A DNA stretch of 64,000 bases from Physcomitrium patens (taxonomy: Eukaryota; Streptophyta; Bryopsida; Funariales; Funariaceae): positions 16,720,004 through 16,784,003 of the forward strand of contig NC_037258.1 in assembly GCF_000002425.4 (NCBI RefSeq), read 5' to 3'. A model generated the notes under the pieces. That model searched no databases. It was not told where the DNA came from and worked only from the letters and a program-made list of their open reading frames with translations. Positions 21,883 to 34,700 of the stretch are shown piece after piece. Position 1 is the first letter of the stretch, and every line of letters begins with the position of its first letter. Position numbers and translations under genes: made by a program.

Positions 21883-24800
21883 CTTCAGTATTATCTACTT
21901 CTATAGGAGGCGGTGGTATTTGTCTTCTTCCTTGTATATCCACTGTCTTATATGGTTCAAGAAGAGACACGTGGAATATTGGATGGATCTTCATTGACTC
22001 CGATAGATGTAACCGATATGCAACTGGGTTGATCTGTTCAGAAACAGAAAAGGGGCCAAGCTTACGATAGTCCAACTTGTCACAAGGTCGAATAGTCTTG
22101 ATATTGCGACGAAGTAGCCATACCTTATCACCCACGTTGAGTTGTGGTTGCTCCTTACGATATAGATCTGTGTTTATCTTTTGTCGTTCTTGAGCTTCCT
22201 TCAATTGCGTCTTCATTATTGCATGTAACTCTGACAACCGATTTGCCATATCTTCTGCTGCAGGATTATCAACTTTTGAAAAATCAAAAGTATCAAGTCG
22301 TGGATGATAGCCATAATTGGCAAAGAAAGGTGTTTGTTGCATGGAAGAATGTACCGTATTATTATAAGTAAACTCTGCCAATGGCAGAAGGGTTGTCCAA
22401 TCATCTTGTTGGTAGTTGATAGTACACCTTAAATATTGCTCCAAGACTTGATTTACGCGCTCTGTTTGTCCATCAGTTTGAGGATGGAAAGCCGAAGATA
22501 GCTTTATGTCCACTTTTAAAATCTTGAAAAGGGTCCTCTAGAATCTTGACACAAATTGAGTTCTCCTATCCGATATGATATCTTTAGGTAATCCATGATA
22601 GCGATAGATATTATCAATGAAAAGCTTAGCTGTTTCTTCACCTGTGATAGATTTTGTACATGGCACAAAATGTGTCATCTTGGTGAAACGATCTACTATC
22701 ACAAATATAGAATCATAAGATCTTGAGCTTAGAAGATCTGTGATGAAATCCATAGAAACAGAAGACCATGGTTGTTCTGGTATAGGTAATGGCTGAAGAA
22801 GTCCGTAAGGTCGATGACGAGGAATTTTTGATCTTGAACAAATATCACAAGATTGTACAAAGTCTTTGACTGACTTCCACATTTGTGGCCACTAAAAATC
22901 TCTTGATATGAGTTTCAAAGTCTTATTATATCCAAAGTGCCCTACTGCTAGAAAGTCATGACGTGCTTGAAGAACACGTAAACGTGCTTCTCTTTTTGGA
23001 ACATATAGGCGTCCTTCAAAATATAATAGATTATTCTTGAACTCAAACTTAGAAGGATCATGAGACTTGGAAGAATTATTCTCGATATCATGAACAAGAG
23101 GGTCTGAGGACATACTGGACTGGATTTGCTTGAGAAAAGTTGAATCAACAGTCAATGTTGATTTCATTGCTCGGAGATGAAATTGCTCCGATTTCAAGAG
23201 GACCGTTCTTTGTTGCTCAAAAGTTGCATCTCCTTCTTTTAGTGCAAAATAAGAATGTCTAGATAGGGCATCGGACAAACCTTGTTGTTTTCCTGGCGGA
23301 TAAGTGATAATGAACTCGAATCTTGACAAAGACATACTCCAACGAGCTTGACGACGATTCAACACGCATGTTGACATGAAATACTCGAGGTTCTTGTGAT
23401 CTGTATACACAGTGACTGGACTAGAAGCGCCTTCTAGATAATGACGCCATTCTTGAAAGGAATCCACGATCGTAAGAAGTTCTTTATCGTAGATCTCATA
23501 ATTGATCTCGACTGTTGAGAATTTTCTTGAATGAAAAGCTATCGGATGAAGTTTGTCATCTGATCCCATTTGTGATAAAATTGCACCCAAGGCAAAATCT
23601 GATGCATCTGTTTCCATAAAAAATGCCTTCGAAAAGTCAGCACGATATAAGACTGGTGCAGAGACAAATGATGTCTTCAAGGCTTCAAATGCTGCTTCCG
23701 CTTTTTGATTCCATTGGAATTTATCTTTACTAGACAAGCGTGTAAGTGGAGTTGCAACTCATGAGAAATCTTTGATGAAGATCCGATAGTAATTGGCAAA
23801 TCCCAAAAAACATTGGACATCTCTTATTGTTCTTGGAATCTTCCAATCCATGATTGTTTGGACTTTCTTAGAATCCATCATGAGACCATTATTTGAAATG
23901 ATGTATCCTAAAAAGTCAACTTGAGTAGTGTGAAATATACACTTTTCTATCTTGGCGTACAATCCTGCATCTCTAAGTTTTTGTAATACTTGACGAACAT
24001 GTATTTCATGTTCTTCGACGTTCTTAGAATAGATCAGGATATCGTCTAGATAGCAGACGACAAAATTGTCTAAGAATTCACGAAATACATCATTCATGAG
24101 ATGTTGAAAAGCAACTGGTGCATTCGTGGGTCCAAAGGGCATGACATTATATTCAAAAAGTCCATACCTGGTTCAAAACGCAGTCTTCCATTCATCTCCT
24201 TTTTTGATCCGTACTAGATTATATGCTCCCCTTAGATCTATTTTTGTATAGATCTTAGCTTGATTCAACTGGTCAAGGAGTCATGATATCAAAGGTAATG
24301 GATACTTATTCTTGATTGTGATCTTGTTGAGTCCTCCGTAATCAACACACATTCGTAAAGATCCATCTTTTTTCTTTACGAATAGAATTGGAGCTCCTGC
24401 TGGAGATTTTGAATGGCGTATGAAATTCTTCGCTAAATTCTCGTCAATATATGTCTTGAGTTCAGCCATCTCATCTTGCGATAAACTGTAAATTGGTCCA
24501 AATGGTGGCTGAGTTCTTTCCTTGAAGTCGATTGAACAATCATATGTGCGATGCTCAGGAAGAATATCTGCATTCTTTTTCTCAAAAACGTCTTGATACT
24601 CCTGATATTGATTTTGAATACCACTTGAAGTCTTTACGTTTTCAGAAATAGGTGCAGCATAAATAGCAAAAGTTGATCCTTCTTTTGCTGCGTGTATAAA
24701 TGCTTTTGCACCTAGCAGTGCGAGTTTTACTATACTAGACTTATAATTTTTTACTTGGTTGGTAGAATTATTAATAACGCTATGGAAAAAGTCAAGTTTA

Positions 24801-25407
24801 CATGAATTCCAATCTATTTGAAGGTTATATTTTTCTAGCCAGGATAAACCTAAAATAACTCGATTGGACGGGGATTTAATTATGTTAAAAGCTATGTAGC
24901 TATCATGACCGTCTATTGTTACTTTTATAGGATGAGTTTCATGAGTGACATCTCCAAAAGACAAGGGACGACCATCTATGACTTCTACATGTACTAGTTT
25001 AGGTTTCTGTACAAAAAGTATTTTACGACTTTTAACAAATTGTTCATCTAAAAAACATGCAGAGGCTCCCGAATCTAATAAAGCACAGGCTTTGTAATTC
25101 TTAGGTCCTAAATATAAGTCTATTATAAAACAAGGAAAGGATTCAAAGGAGAGGATAGGACCTTCATTAGAAATTGTACAAGGTTCCAGCTGCACGGTCC
25201 CTATTGTAGCTGGACAAATCCGTTTTCCCACATGTTGTCTTCTTTGACCGCCATACCCCTCATTTTATAGTTGCGTCGTTTCTTTGGACAATGTTGAGTA
25301 GTGTGCTTAGCTTCTCCGCAATATAAACATAATCCTTCTTGATAACGATGAATCTTTTCTTGCTCAGTTAGGGGTTTAAAACGTACCACGTCAATTTGCA
25401 TGTCTTC
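21877..25407 (-). pseudogene. Inverted copy B: integrase back to gag, no LTRs
   Basis: Minus-strand order: gag end with zinc knuckle CLYCGEAKHTTQHC (25401-25201), protease and RT (25231-23759), RNase H (23737-22892), integrase (22882-21877, ending just before the chromodomain). It spans element positions 1562-5091 with no indels visible. It shares four stops with C (24281, 23759, 22892, 22538) and has a private CGA-to-TGA stop at 24173-24175 in RT (AFRTRYG region). It has no LTR, no own target duplication and both its ends fall inside coding sequence, so it did not arrive by integration. Confidence 0.85.
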
Positions 25408-25408
25408 A

Positions 25409-25958
25409 TCACGGCCATGATCATGTAAGCTAATAATTACATATAAAAATAGGTAGAAGTAAGTGAAAGTAGATAAAAATAAGTTAATTCAATAATATTT
25501 AATATAGAAGCTTCCTAAAAACTTTCTAGACACTGCTTTGACTTCATAGATTTCTTTAATTGACTTTTTGGATTAGAAACGTGGTCAACAAGTTGGCCAT
25601 GTGCCACACATGTTGTTAGCTTGAAGATCAAGCTAACTATGTTGCCCACATGTAGAAAAACTTGCCTTGTAAGTCAAGGCATGTGTCCTACAAAGTCAAC
25701 ACATATTGGAGGTCCTATAGAACGTCGCCACGTAGCCCCTAGTTAGATAGTATATATAGAGACAAGAGTGAAGGCTTCTTCACTCTTGTCAACTCCTTTC
25801 TTGCTTCTAGTCCAAGTTCAAGAGTCTTTAGTTTCTTGTCTTGTGGCAATAGCCATTCCAGTTTCTTTTTAATATACATACTTGTTTATATTTTGACTTA
25901 TTATATCGAGATAGCTTTTTTGTGTATATTTTCCCTAATCGAGTCTTTGTCCTTGACA
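25409..25958 (+). repeat. Left LTR of copy C, lacking its first two bases
   Basis: Begins TCACGGCC without the TG of the LTR start and directly follows the gag end of copy B with one extra A. It ends CTTGACA at 25958, followed by the self-primer site (25961-25971). A missing TG and missing target duplication show that this LTR was joined by rearrangement. Confidence 0.8.
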
Positions 25959-26169
25959 AATTGACAAGAGTACACTTACAATATCAGAGCTTTGTTTTTC
26001 TTGAGTAAGAGTGGATTATCTCTTTCTCTTGACAAGACATAAGCGTATTAGAAGTTTGCGGATTATCCACTTCTAAACTGATATTGTTCTTAGTATCTTC
26101 TTTGTTATCAAGTCTTTCTTTTCTTTTGTCTTGAGCAGTATCAAACAAATTTTTCTTCTTAGTGTCATT

Positions 26170-27174
26170 ATGGCAAAGCTTGTTGAAATGAAGAGTGCAA
26201 TGGCACAAATGCAAGAGCAAATGAGGGAGTTAATGCTTGCGATGCATCAACTCAATTCACCAACACAAGAAAGAATAAGAATAGCAGAAAGTGGAGATAT
26301 AGAGATGATCGGAGCTACTTCAACATCTGCAACAAATCACGTTCCTTCCCCAATTGTACAACACCCTGTAAGCACTAGAGAACCAAGAATTACCTTACCC
26401 GAGAAATTTGATGGTACGAGATCAAAGTTTCGAGGGTTCATCAATCAAGTACAATTGGCAATTGAACTTCAACTGCAAAGCTATCCAACTCCAAGATCAC
26501 AAGTCAAGTTTATTAGCACTCTACTTTCTGGTTCTACATTATCATGGTTTTCGTCTTTTCTTGAACAACGAAATCCAATATTGGACAATTTGGAAGCTTT
26601 TTTGGTGGAGTTTCGATCTATGTATGGTGAACACGATGCAACTCCTGTTGCAACAAATAAGATCCAAATTCTACGATAAGGAAATCGCTCTGTAACAGTG
26701 TATGCTTCACAATTTCGACAACTTGCAATTAACATCAAGTGGGATGATGCTGCACTCATCAGTCAATTTCTTTATGGATTGCAATACGAAGTAAAGAAAT
26801 TGATGCTCAACTTACCTGATCCTCAAACTTTGAGTCAAGCAATCGATTTTGCGGTAAAATGTGATAATCAACTTTTCAAATTTCGATCCGAAAATTATTT
26901 ACGAGAACCTCAACGTTATTACTCAATGGCAACATCAACATCTTTGCCAAACGTACATTCGGAAGTAGAAGACATGCAAATTGACGCAGTACATTTTAAA
27001 CCCCTAACTGAGCAAGAAAAGATTCATCGTCATCAAGAAGGATTATGTTTATATTGCGGAGAACCTAAGTACACTGCTCAACATTGTCCAAACAAACAAC
27101 GCAACTATAAAATGAGGGGTACGGCGGTCAAAGAAGACAACATGTCAGAAAACGGATTCGTCCAGCTACAATAG
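26170..27174 (+). pseudogene. Gag of copy C, one in-frame stop
   Basis: Same architecture as the gag of copy A: 334 codons, TAA at 26677-26679 at the identical place. A private C-to-T change (CAC to TAC at 27070) turns the zinc-binding His of the knuckle into Tyr (GEPKYTAQHC), which should destroy zinc binding. The stop shared with A predates the duplication. Confidence 0.85.
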
Positions 27175-30100
27175 GGACCGTGCAGCTGGAACCTTGTACA
27201 ATTCCTAATGAAGGTCCTATCCTCTCCTCAGAACCCTTTCCTTGTTTTATAATAGACTTATATTTAGGACCTAAGAATTATAAAGCCTATGCTTTATTAG
27301 ATTCGGGAGCCTCAGCATGTTTTTTAGATGAACAATTTGTTAAAAGTCGTAAAATACTTTTTGTACAGAAACCTAAACTAGTACATGTAGAAGTCATAGA
27401 TGGTCGTCCCTTGTCTTCTGGAGGTGTCACTCATGAAACTCATCTTATAAAAGTAACAACAGATGGTCATGATAGCTACATAGCTTTTAACATAATTAAA
27501 TCCTCATCCAATCCAATTATTTTAGGTTTATCCTGGCTAGAAAAATATAACCCTCAAATAGATTGGAATTCGTATAAACTTGACTTTTTCCACAGCGTTA
27601 TTAATAATTCTACCAACCAAGTAAAAAATTATAAGTCTAGTATAGTAAAACCCGCACTGCTAGGTGCAAAAGCATTTATACACGTAGCAAAAGAAGGATC
27701 AACTTTTGCTATTTATGCTGCACCTATTTCTGAAAACGTAAAGACTTCAAGTGGCATTCCAAACCAACATCAGGAGTATCAAGACGTTTTTGAGAAAAAA
27801 AATACAGATATTCTTCCTGACCATCGCCCATATGATTGTTCAATCGACCTCAAGGAAGGAACTCAGCCAACATTTGGACCAATTTACAGTTTATCGCAAG
27901 ATGAGATGGTTGAACTCAAGACATATATTCACAAGAATTTAACGAAGAATTTCATATGCCATTCAAATCTCCAGCAGGAGCTCCAATTCTATTCGTAAAG
28001 AAAAAAGATGGATCTTTACGAATGTGTGTTGATTATGGAGGACTCAACAAGATCACAATCAAGAATAAGTATCCATTACCTTTGATATCATGACTCCTTG
28101 ACCAGTTGAATCAAGCTAAGATCTATACAAAAATAGATCTAAGGGGAGCATATAATCTAGTACGGATCAAAGAAGGAGATGAATGGAAGACTGCGTTTCG
28201 AACCAGGTATGGACTTTTTGAATATAATGTCATGCCCTTTGGACTCACGAATGCACCAGTTGCTTTTCAACATCTCATGAATGATGTATTTCGTGAATTC
28301 TTAGATAATTTTGTCGTCTGCTATCTAGACGATATCCTGATCTATTCTAAGAACGTCGAAGAACATGAAATACATGTTCGTCAAGTATTACAAAAACTTA
28401 GAGATGCAGGATTGTACGCCAAGATAGAAAAGTGTATATTTCACACTACTCAAGTTGACTTTTTAGGATACATCATTTCAAATAATGGTCTCATGATGGA
28501 TTCTAAGAAAGTCCAAACAATCATGGATTGGAAGATTTCAAGAACAATAAGAGATGTCCAATGTTTTTTGGGATTTGCCAATTACTATCGGATCTTCATC
28601 AAAGATTTCTCATGAGTTGCAACTCCACTTACACGCTTGTCTAGTAAAGATAAATTCCAATGGAATCAAAAAGCGGAAGCAGCATTTGAAGCCTTGAAGA
28701 CATCATTTGTCTCTGCACCAGTCTTATATCGTGCTGACTTTTCGAAGGCATTTTTTATGGAAACAGATGCATCAGATTTTGCCTTGGGTGCAATTTTATC
28801 ACAAATGGGATCAGATGACAAACTTCATCCGATAGCTTTTCATTCAAGAAAATTCTCAACAGTCGAGATCAATTATGAGATCTACGATAAAGAACTTCTT
28901 ACGATCGTGGATTCCTTTCAAGAATGGCGTCATTATCTAGAAGGCGCTTCTAGTCCAGTCACTGTGTATACAGATCACAAGAACCTCGAGTATTTCATGT
29001 CAACATGCGTGTTGAATCGTCGTCAAGCTCGTTGGAGTATGTCTTTGTCAAGATTCGAGTTCATTATCACTTATCCGCCAGGAAAACAACAAGGTTTGTC
29101 CGATGCCCTATCTAGACATTCTTATTTTGCACTAAAAGAAGGAGATGCAACTTTTGAGCAACAAAGAACGGTCCTCTTGAAATCGGAGCAATTTCATCTC
29201 CGAGCAATGAAATCAACATTGACTGTTGATTCAACTTTTCTCAAGCAAATCCAGTCCAGTATGTCCTCAGACCCTCTTGTTCATGATATCGAGAATAATT
29301 CTTCCAAGTCTCATGATCCTTCTAAGTTTGAGTTCAAGAATAATCTATTATATTTTGAAGGACGCCTATATGTTCCAAAAAGAGAAGCACGTTTACGTGT
29401 TCTTCAAGCACGTCATGACTTTCTAGCAGTAGGGCACTTTGGATATAATAAGACTTTGAAACTCATATCAAGAGATTTTTAGTGGCCACAAATGTGGAAG
29501 TCAGTCAAAGACTTTGTACAATCTTGTGATATTTGTTCAAGATCAAAAATTCCTCGTCATCGACCTTACGGACTTCTTCAGCCATTACCTATACCAGAAC
29601 AACCATGGTCTTCTGTTTCTATGGATTTCATCACAGATCTTCTAAGCTCAAGATCTTATGATTCTATATTTGTGATAGTAGATCGTTTCACCAAGATGAC
29701 ACATTTTGTGCCATGTACAAAATCTATCACAGGTGAAGAAACAACTAAGCTTTTCATTGATAATATCTATCGCTATCATGGATTACCTAAAGATATCATA
29801 TCGGATAGGAGAACTCAATTTGTGTCAAGATTCTAGAGGACCCTTTTCAAGATTTTAAAAGTGGACATAAAGCTATCTTCGGCTTTCCATCCTCAAACTG
29901 ATGGACAAACAGAGCACGTAAACCAAGTCTTGGAGCAATATTTAAGGTGTACTATCAACTACCAACAAGATGATTGGACAACCCTTCTGCCATTGGCAGA
30001 GTTTACTTATAATAATACGGTACATTCTTCCATGCAACAAACACCTTTCTTTGCCAATTATGGCTATCATCCACGACTTGATACTTTTGATTTTTCAAAA

Positions 30101-30667
30101 GTTGATAATCCTGCAGCAGAAGATATGGCAAATCGGTTGTCAGAGTTACATGCAATAATGAAGACGCAATTGAAGGAAGCTCAAGAACGACAAAAGATAA
30201 ACACAGATCTATATCGTAAGGAGCAACCACAACTCAACGTGGGTGATAAGGTATGGCTACTTCGTCGCAATATCAAGACTATTCGACCTTGTGACAAGTT
30301 GGACTATCGTAAGCTTGGCCCCTTTTCTGTTTCTGAACAGATCAACCCAGTTGCATATCGGTTACATCTATCGGAGTCAATGAAGATCCATCCAATATTC
30401 CACGTGTCTCTTCTTGAACCATATAAGACAGTGGATATACAAGGAAGAAGACAAATACCACCGCCTCCTATAGAAGTAGATAATACTGAAGAATTTGAGG
30501 TGGAAGAGATATTAGACTCAAGGTGGCGCGGAAATAAGCTGGAATATCTTGTTCATTGGCGCGGATATGATATTAGTGAATGCACATGGGAGCCATCCAG
30601 GAATCTAGCAAATGCATCAGCTATAGTCAAAGTTTTTTATCAACGACATCCATCGAAACTAAAATGA
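27147..30667 (+). pseudogene. Full-length pol of copy C (protease-RT-RNase H-integrase-chromodomain)
   Basis: About 1170 codons. Domains: retropepsin [10 protein letters not shown] (27295), RT with [18 protein letters not shown] and YLDD (28322-28333), RNase H with DASDFALGAILSQ (28764) and VYTDHKNLEYF (28965). The integrase has a His-Cys zinc domain (H at about 29437, C..C in SCDICSRSK at 29523) and a DDE core in SMDFITDLL, SDRRTQF and HPQTDGQTEH. The C-terminus is a chromodomain, VEEILDSRWRGNKLEYLVHW then RGYDISECTWEP (30499-30606), which in this class binds methylated histone H3. Broken by stops at 28091, 28613, 29480 and 29834 and by a private 1-nt deletion near 27965. It would otherwise end at TGA 30665. 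Confidence 0.88.
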
Positions 30668-30761
30668 AAATCTCTCTTATAAAAGAGACAAGATTGAGGC
30701 AAGATAACATTCAATTTCCTATCCTTGTTTGTAACTTCTTTGCATTTGTGACGCTAATTAG

Positions 30762-31184
30762 ATGGAGAGCCAACAACCAGTGGATTCAACTCAAGAACCT
30801 TCGTTTACTGACCTGCAGGACGAGACATTACGATTGTCACAACCTTCAAGACGACGCAATCGAGATGAATATCTTCAAGAACGACATGTTCTTCCTCGAA
30901 TAGATGGTGAGATACAACGCGTTTGGTATCACGATTTGAGAAGGGACTCCCGATGTTTGGTGATTTTGCTAGAGGTAGAAACAACTCCTCATGCTGTTCC
31001 AAATATTCTATTCGAAGGAAGTTACGAAGGCCTCAAGAATGATCAAATAACTGGGTGATCTTTCCACCCTGGTATGGGACACTACCGATGGTTGAGAGGG
31101 CCTATCAATCATCTTCGAAGAAAACAAAGATCAGAGTATGTAGCGAATACAATTCGTCGCATCATAGATTTCCTCAACATATGA
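30762..31184 (+). pseudogene. Extra reading frame between chromodomain and polypurine tract
   Basis: A 140-codon frame starts with ATG at 30762 (MESQQPVDSTQEPS) and ends at TGA 31182-31184, interrupted once by TGA at 31056-31058. The predicted protein is hydrophilic and Arg-rich (QPSRRRNRDEYLQER; RWLRGPINHLRRKQRSEY), with a central WYHDLRRDSRCLVILLEVE stretch. I do not recognise it. It lies 94 bp past the pol stop, in another frame, on the sense strand, and fills almost all of the space to the polypurine tract. Chance cannot be excluded for so short a frame, but its one stop is of the same CGA-to-TGA kind as those in pol. Copies A and B do not reach this region, so it cannot be compared here. 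Confidence 0.45.
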
Positions 31185-31208
31185 AGACCGCTCCTCATGG
31201 AACTCGTC

Positions 31209-31225
31209 TCTAGAAGGGGGGGTAA
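31209..31225 (+). promoter_or_regulatory. Polypurine tract before the 3' LTR
   Basis: AGAAGGGGGGGTAA directly precedes TGTCACGG of the 3' LTR, as expected for the plus-strand primer of an LTR retrotransposon. Confidence 0.75.
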
Positions 31226-31777
31226 TGTCACGGCCATAATCATGTAAGCTAATAATTACATATAGAAATAGGTAGAAGTAAGTAAAAGTAGATAAAAATA
31301 AGTTAATTCTATAATATTTAATATAAAAGCTTCCTAGAAACTTCTTAGACGCTGCTTTGACTTCATAGGTGTCTTTAATTGACTTTTTGGATTAGAAACG
31401 TGGTCAACAAGTTGGCCATGTGCCACACATGTTGTTAGCTTGAAGATCAAGCTAACTATGTGGCCCACATGTAGAAAAACTTACCTTGTAAGTCAAGGCA
31501 TGTGTCCTACAAAGTCAACACATATTGGAGGTCCTATAGAACGTCGCCACGTAGCCCCTAGTTAGATAGTATATATAGAGACAAGAGTGAAGGCTTCTTC
31601 ACTCTTGTCAACTTCTTTCTTGCTTCTAGTCCAGGTTCAAGAGTCTTTAGTTTCTTGTCTTGTGGCAATAGCCATTCAAGTTTCTTTTTAATATACCTAC
31701 TTGTTTATATTTTGACTTATTATATCGAGATAGCCTTTTTGTGTATATTTTCCCTCATCGAGTTTTTGTCCTTGACA
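31226..31777 (+). repeat. 3' LTR of the composite (552 bp)
   Basis: TGTCACGG...GTCCTTGACA, same length as the LTR of copy A. It keeps the TATA box, the hairpin and the CACTCTTGTCAA start. Followed by CCAGC and then by gag sequence of the split older element. By count it is about 3% different from the LTR of copy A. Confidence 0.85.
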
Positions 31778-31782
31778 CCAGC

Positions 31783-34700
31783 AAGAGGTAGAGCTTAGGA
31801 ATCTATAAATATTCAAAGGGGTAATTTGGATTGCCGAGAGGATCAATGCTATAGATTTCAAAAATCATGGAACACAACTTATAGTACAAAGTCTTATGCT
31901 GCTATCTAATACTATAGTATAATAACCAATGCTAGTGGACATTGATGGCCTACAAGGATTATTGACAGCACAAAGACGACAAATATTGGTACAAAAGGGA
32001 TTGTGTTTCTATTATCAAGAGCCAAGCCATCAGATCAAAGGTTGTCCAAAACATCAAAATTCAAGTAAGAGCAAGATAAGGCAGGTTCATAGTCTCAAAT
32101 CTCACTAAGTTGATAATGAATCAAAGTAGGAAAATAAGTCTTCTTGATAAAGGGATCAAGGACTAATACTAGAAATAGCTATTATCTCTTAGAGACAAAT
32201 GGTATAGCTTCAAAATACTATAAAAAGAATCAATTAGCTCATCTAATCAAACTAGTAAGTGAACAACTATGTTGAGTATTTGTAGATTGTGGCTCTATGA
32301 AAAATTACATCTCAATTGAAATCGCCAATTGGCTTAGAATTCAAATAATTTTAATTTCAAGGAAATCAAGAAGAGAAGTATGTACCTTGTAGATAATCAA
32401 GAGAACATGTTCAATGAGACGTGGAAAGAAGAAACCTTAAAATTGACAGACACTTACGTCTTAAGAGAGAGATTCAAGGTAACAAAGCTAAGGTATGATG
32501 TTATCCTTTATATGCCATTGCTAGAGATAGAAAATAAGCAAGTTGATTGGATAGCAAGAATAATTTCTTTTAAAGATAGAGGATGCAATGTGACTCTTCG
32601 CACCTCTATATCAAGTAAAGAAAAAATACAATCTACAACTAAAGACTTACTTGTAGGGACGACTTTTATGAAGAAACAAATACAACATGAGCAACCAATA
32701 TATATGGTGGTTCCAAATCTTGCATCAATGGTGGAAAAGACAACTAAAGGCATAAAATAGACAAAGCAATTCATACGAGAATATCAAGATGTATTTCTAA
32801 TCAACCTATCTAGTACCATACCTCCTAATCAAGGTACCTCTTTCAAATAGAACTATTGCTTGGAGCCAAACCAGCAAGTCAATTAATTTATCACCTAGCA
32901 CCAAAAAATTTTGAAGAACTGCAAAAAATTTTTAGACGAACTCTTAGAAAAAGATCTCATTTGAATAAGCACATCACCACAGAGAGCACCTATATTCTTT
33001 GTACCCAAGAAAGATGGTGGACTTTACCTTTGTATCGACTATTAAGGCTTCAATAAGCAGATTATTAAAAATCCATATCCATTTCTTTGTGTAGATGATC
33101 TTTTTGACCAATTTTGAAGTGTGACCATCTTTAATAAATTAGATCTTTAGAGTGGCTATTAACAAATACCTATTACAAGAGAAGATGTGAAAAATATGAC
33201 ATTTTGTATGTGCTATGGATAGTTTGAATGGCTAGTTTTACCTTTTGGGTTTATCAATGCTCTAGCCTCTTTCATGGGTTAGATGAATAGATTATTTTGA
33301 GACCTTTTGGACAAATATAGTCATCTTCATTGATGATATCTTCATATATAGTAAAATCCTTGAAGAGCATGAACAACACTTATAAGAAGTATTGTATCAA
33401 TTACAAGTTAATTGCTTCTATTGCAAGTAATTAAAATATGGACTTTGGAAGTCGGAAGTCACCTTTTTGGGGCATGTGGTGTCATCCAAAGGCATGCATA
33501 TGAAACAAGATAAGATGAAAGCAGTGGAGGATTGGTCAACTCCCAAGGATGCTTTTGAAGTTCATTCATTTTTAAGTCTTGCTGGATACTATCACCATTT
33601 TGTTCAATAATTTGCTGACATTGTTATCTCATTGATAAATCTATTGGAAAAGGATGCCCTATTTGAATGGAAATTAGAGTAGCAAAATGCCTTTGATAAG
33701 TTAAAAGAGGCACTCATTATTGCTCCAATATTATAACCATATGATCCTAATCTTCCTTGTACGCTTGACATTGATACTTTTGACTTTATTATTGGAGCGG
33801 TGCTTCAACCAGACTTTGGTAGGGGCCTCCAACTTGTGGCATATGAATCACATAAGTTCAGAAGGGCACAGCACAATTATTCTATATGTGATCAAAAGCA
33901 ATTAGCAATTGGATATACTACAAAGATGTGGCAATACTATCTATTGAGGAAGCCAGTGGTTGTTCAGACTGACCATCGATCCTTGCTACATGATTTGTAT
34001 TTGAAAAATATGAAATTGTGGCATCATTATTAAAAAAAATAATTGCAGCTTTTTGATATTCAGATTAAATATAAGCAAAGGTGACAACATATTATACCAA
34101 ATAGCTTATTATTGAGACTAGACTTAAAAAACTAATTGAGAGATAAAACAGAAGTCGCTACCATTAGTAGAGTTATTTCAAATCTAATCAAAGAGGCAGA
34201 ATAGAAAGAAGCTATGCATTGAGATGTTTATTTCAAGATGGTTAGAAATTGACTAAAAGTAGGTCATACAATATTAAGATTATATTTTTAGTGATGGCTT
34301 GCTCTATTTTAAGAAGCAAATTTATATATACAATAATGCTAAACTTTAGATCCGCATATTTTAGGAGAGATATGACATCCCAATATCTAGACATTTAGGA
34401 TAATAGAAGACTCTAAAACAGATCTCAAGGATATGATTTTGAATAGATTTAGATCATAATGTTTGAGCTTTTATATACTCCTACGAGTCATGTCAACATA
34501 ATAAAGCATGCAACACCACATTTCTTCGACTATTGCAGCCAATTCGACTACCTATAGCATGTTAGGAGTATGTGACTATAAATCTCATCATATGTGTATC
34601 GCAAATGCTTCATAATTATACTGCAGTTGTTGTCCTTATGAATCGACTCTTGAAAAAACTTTACTTGGCCACAATACGCTCAAATATTGATGCTTCAATG

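Larger units (their letters stand above)
18804..31777 (+). mobile_element. Tcn1-like chromovirus composite: copy A, inverted copy B, copy C
   Basis: Outer ends are TGTCACGG (18804) and CTTGACA (31777), flanked by CCAAC and CCAGC, a likely 5-bp target duplication with one change. Inside, in element coordinates e1 to about e6371: A is e1-3079 forward (18804-21882). B is e5091-1562 reversed (21877-25407). C is e3 to the end forward (25409-31777). A and C keep a fixed offset of 6603 bp until a 1-nt deletion in C. The family is a Ty3/gypsy chromovirus with Tf1/sushi-type gag, retropepsin, RT, RNase H, integrase and chromodomain. None of the copies is coding-competent. Confidence 0.85.

Noticed and set aside
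21877-25407. Copy B as an independent opposite-strand insertion
   Set aside because: It has no LTRs, both ends are inside coding sequence, one junction shows microhomology and no target duplication is present.
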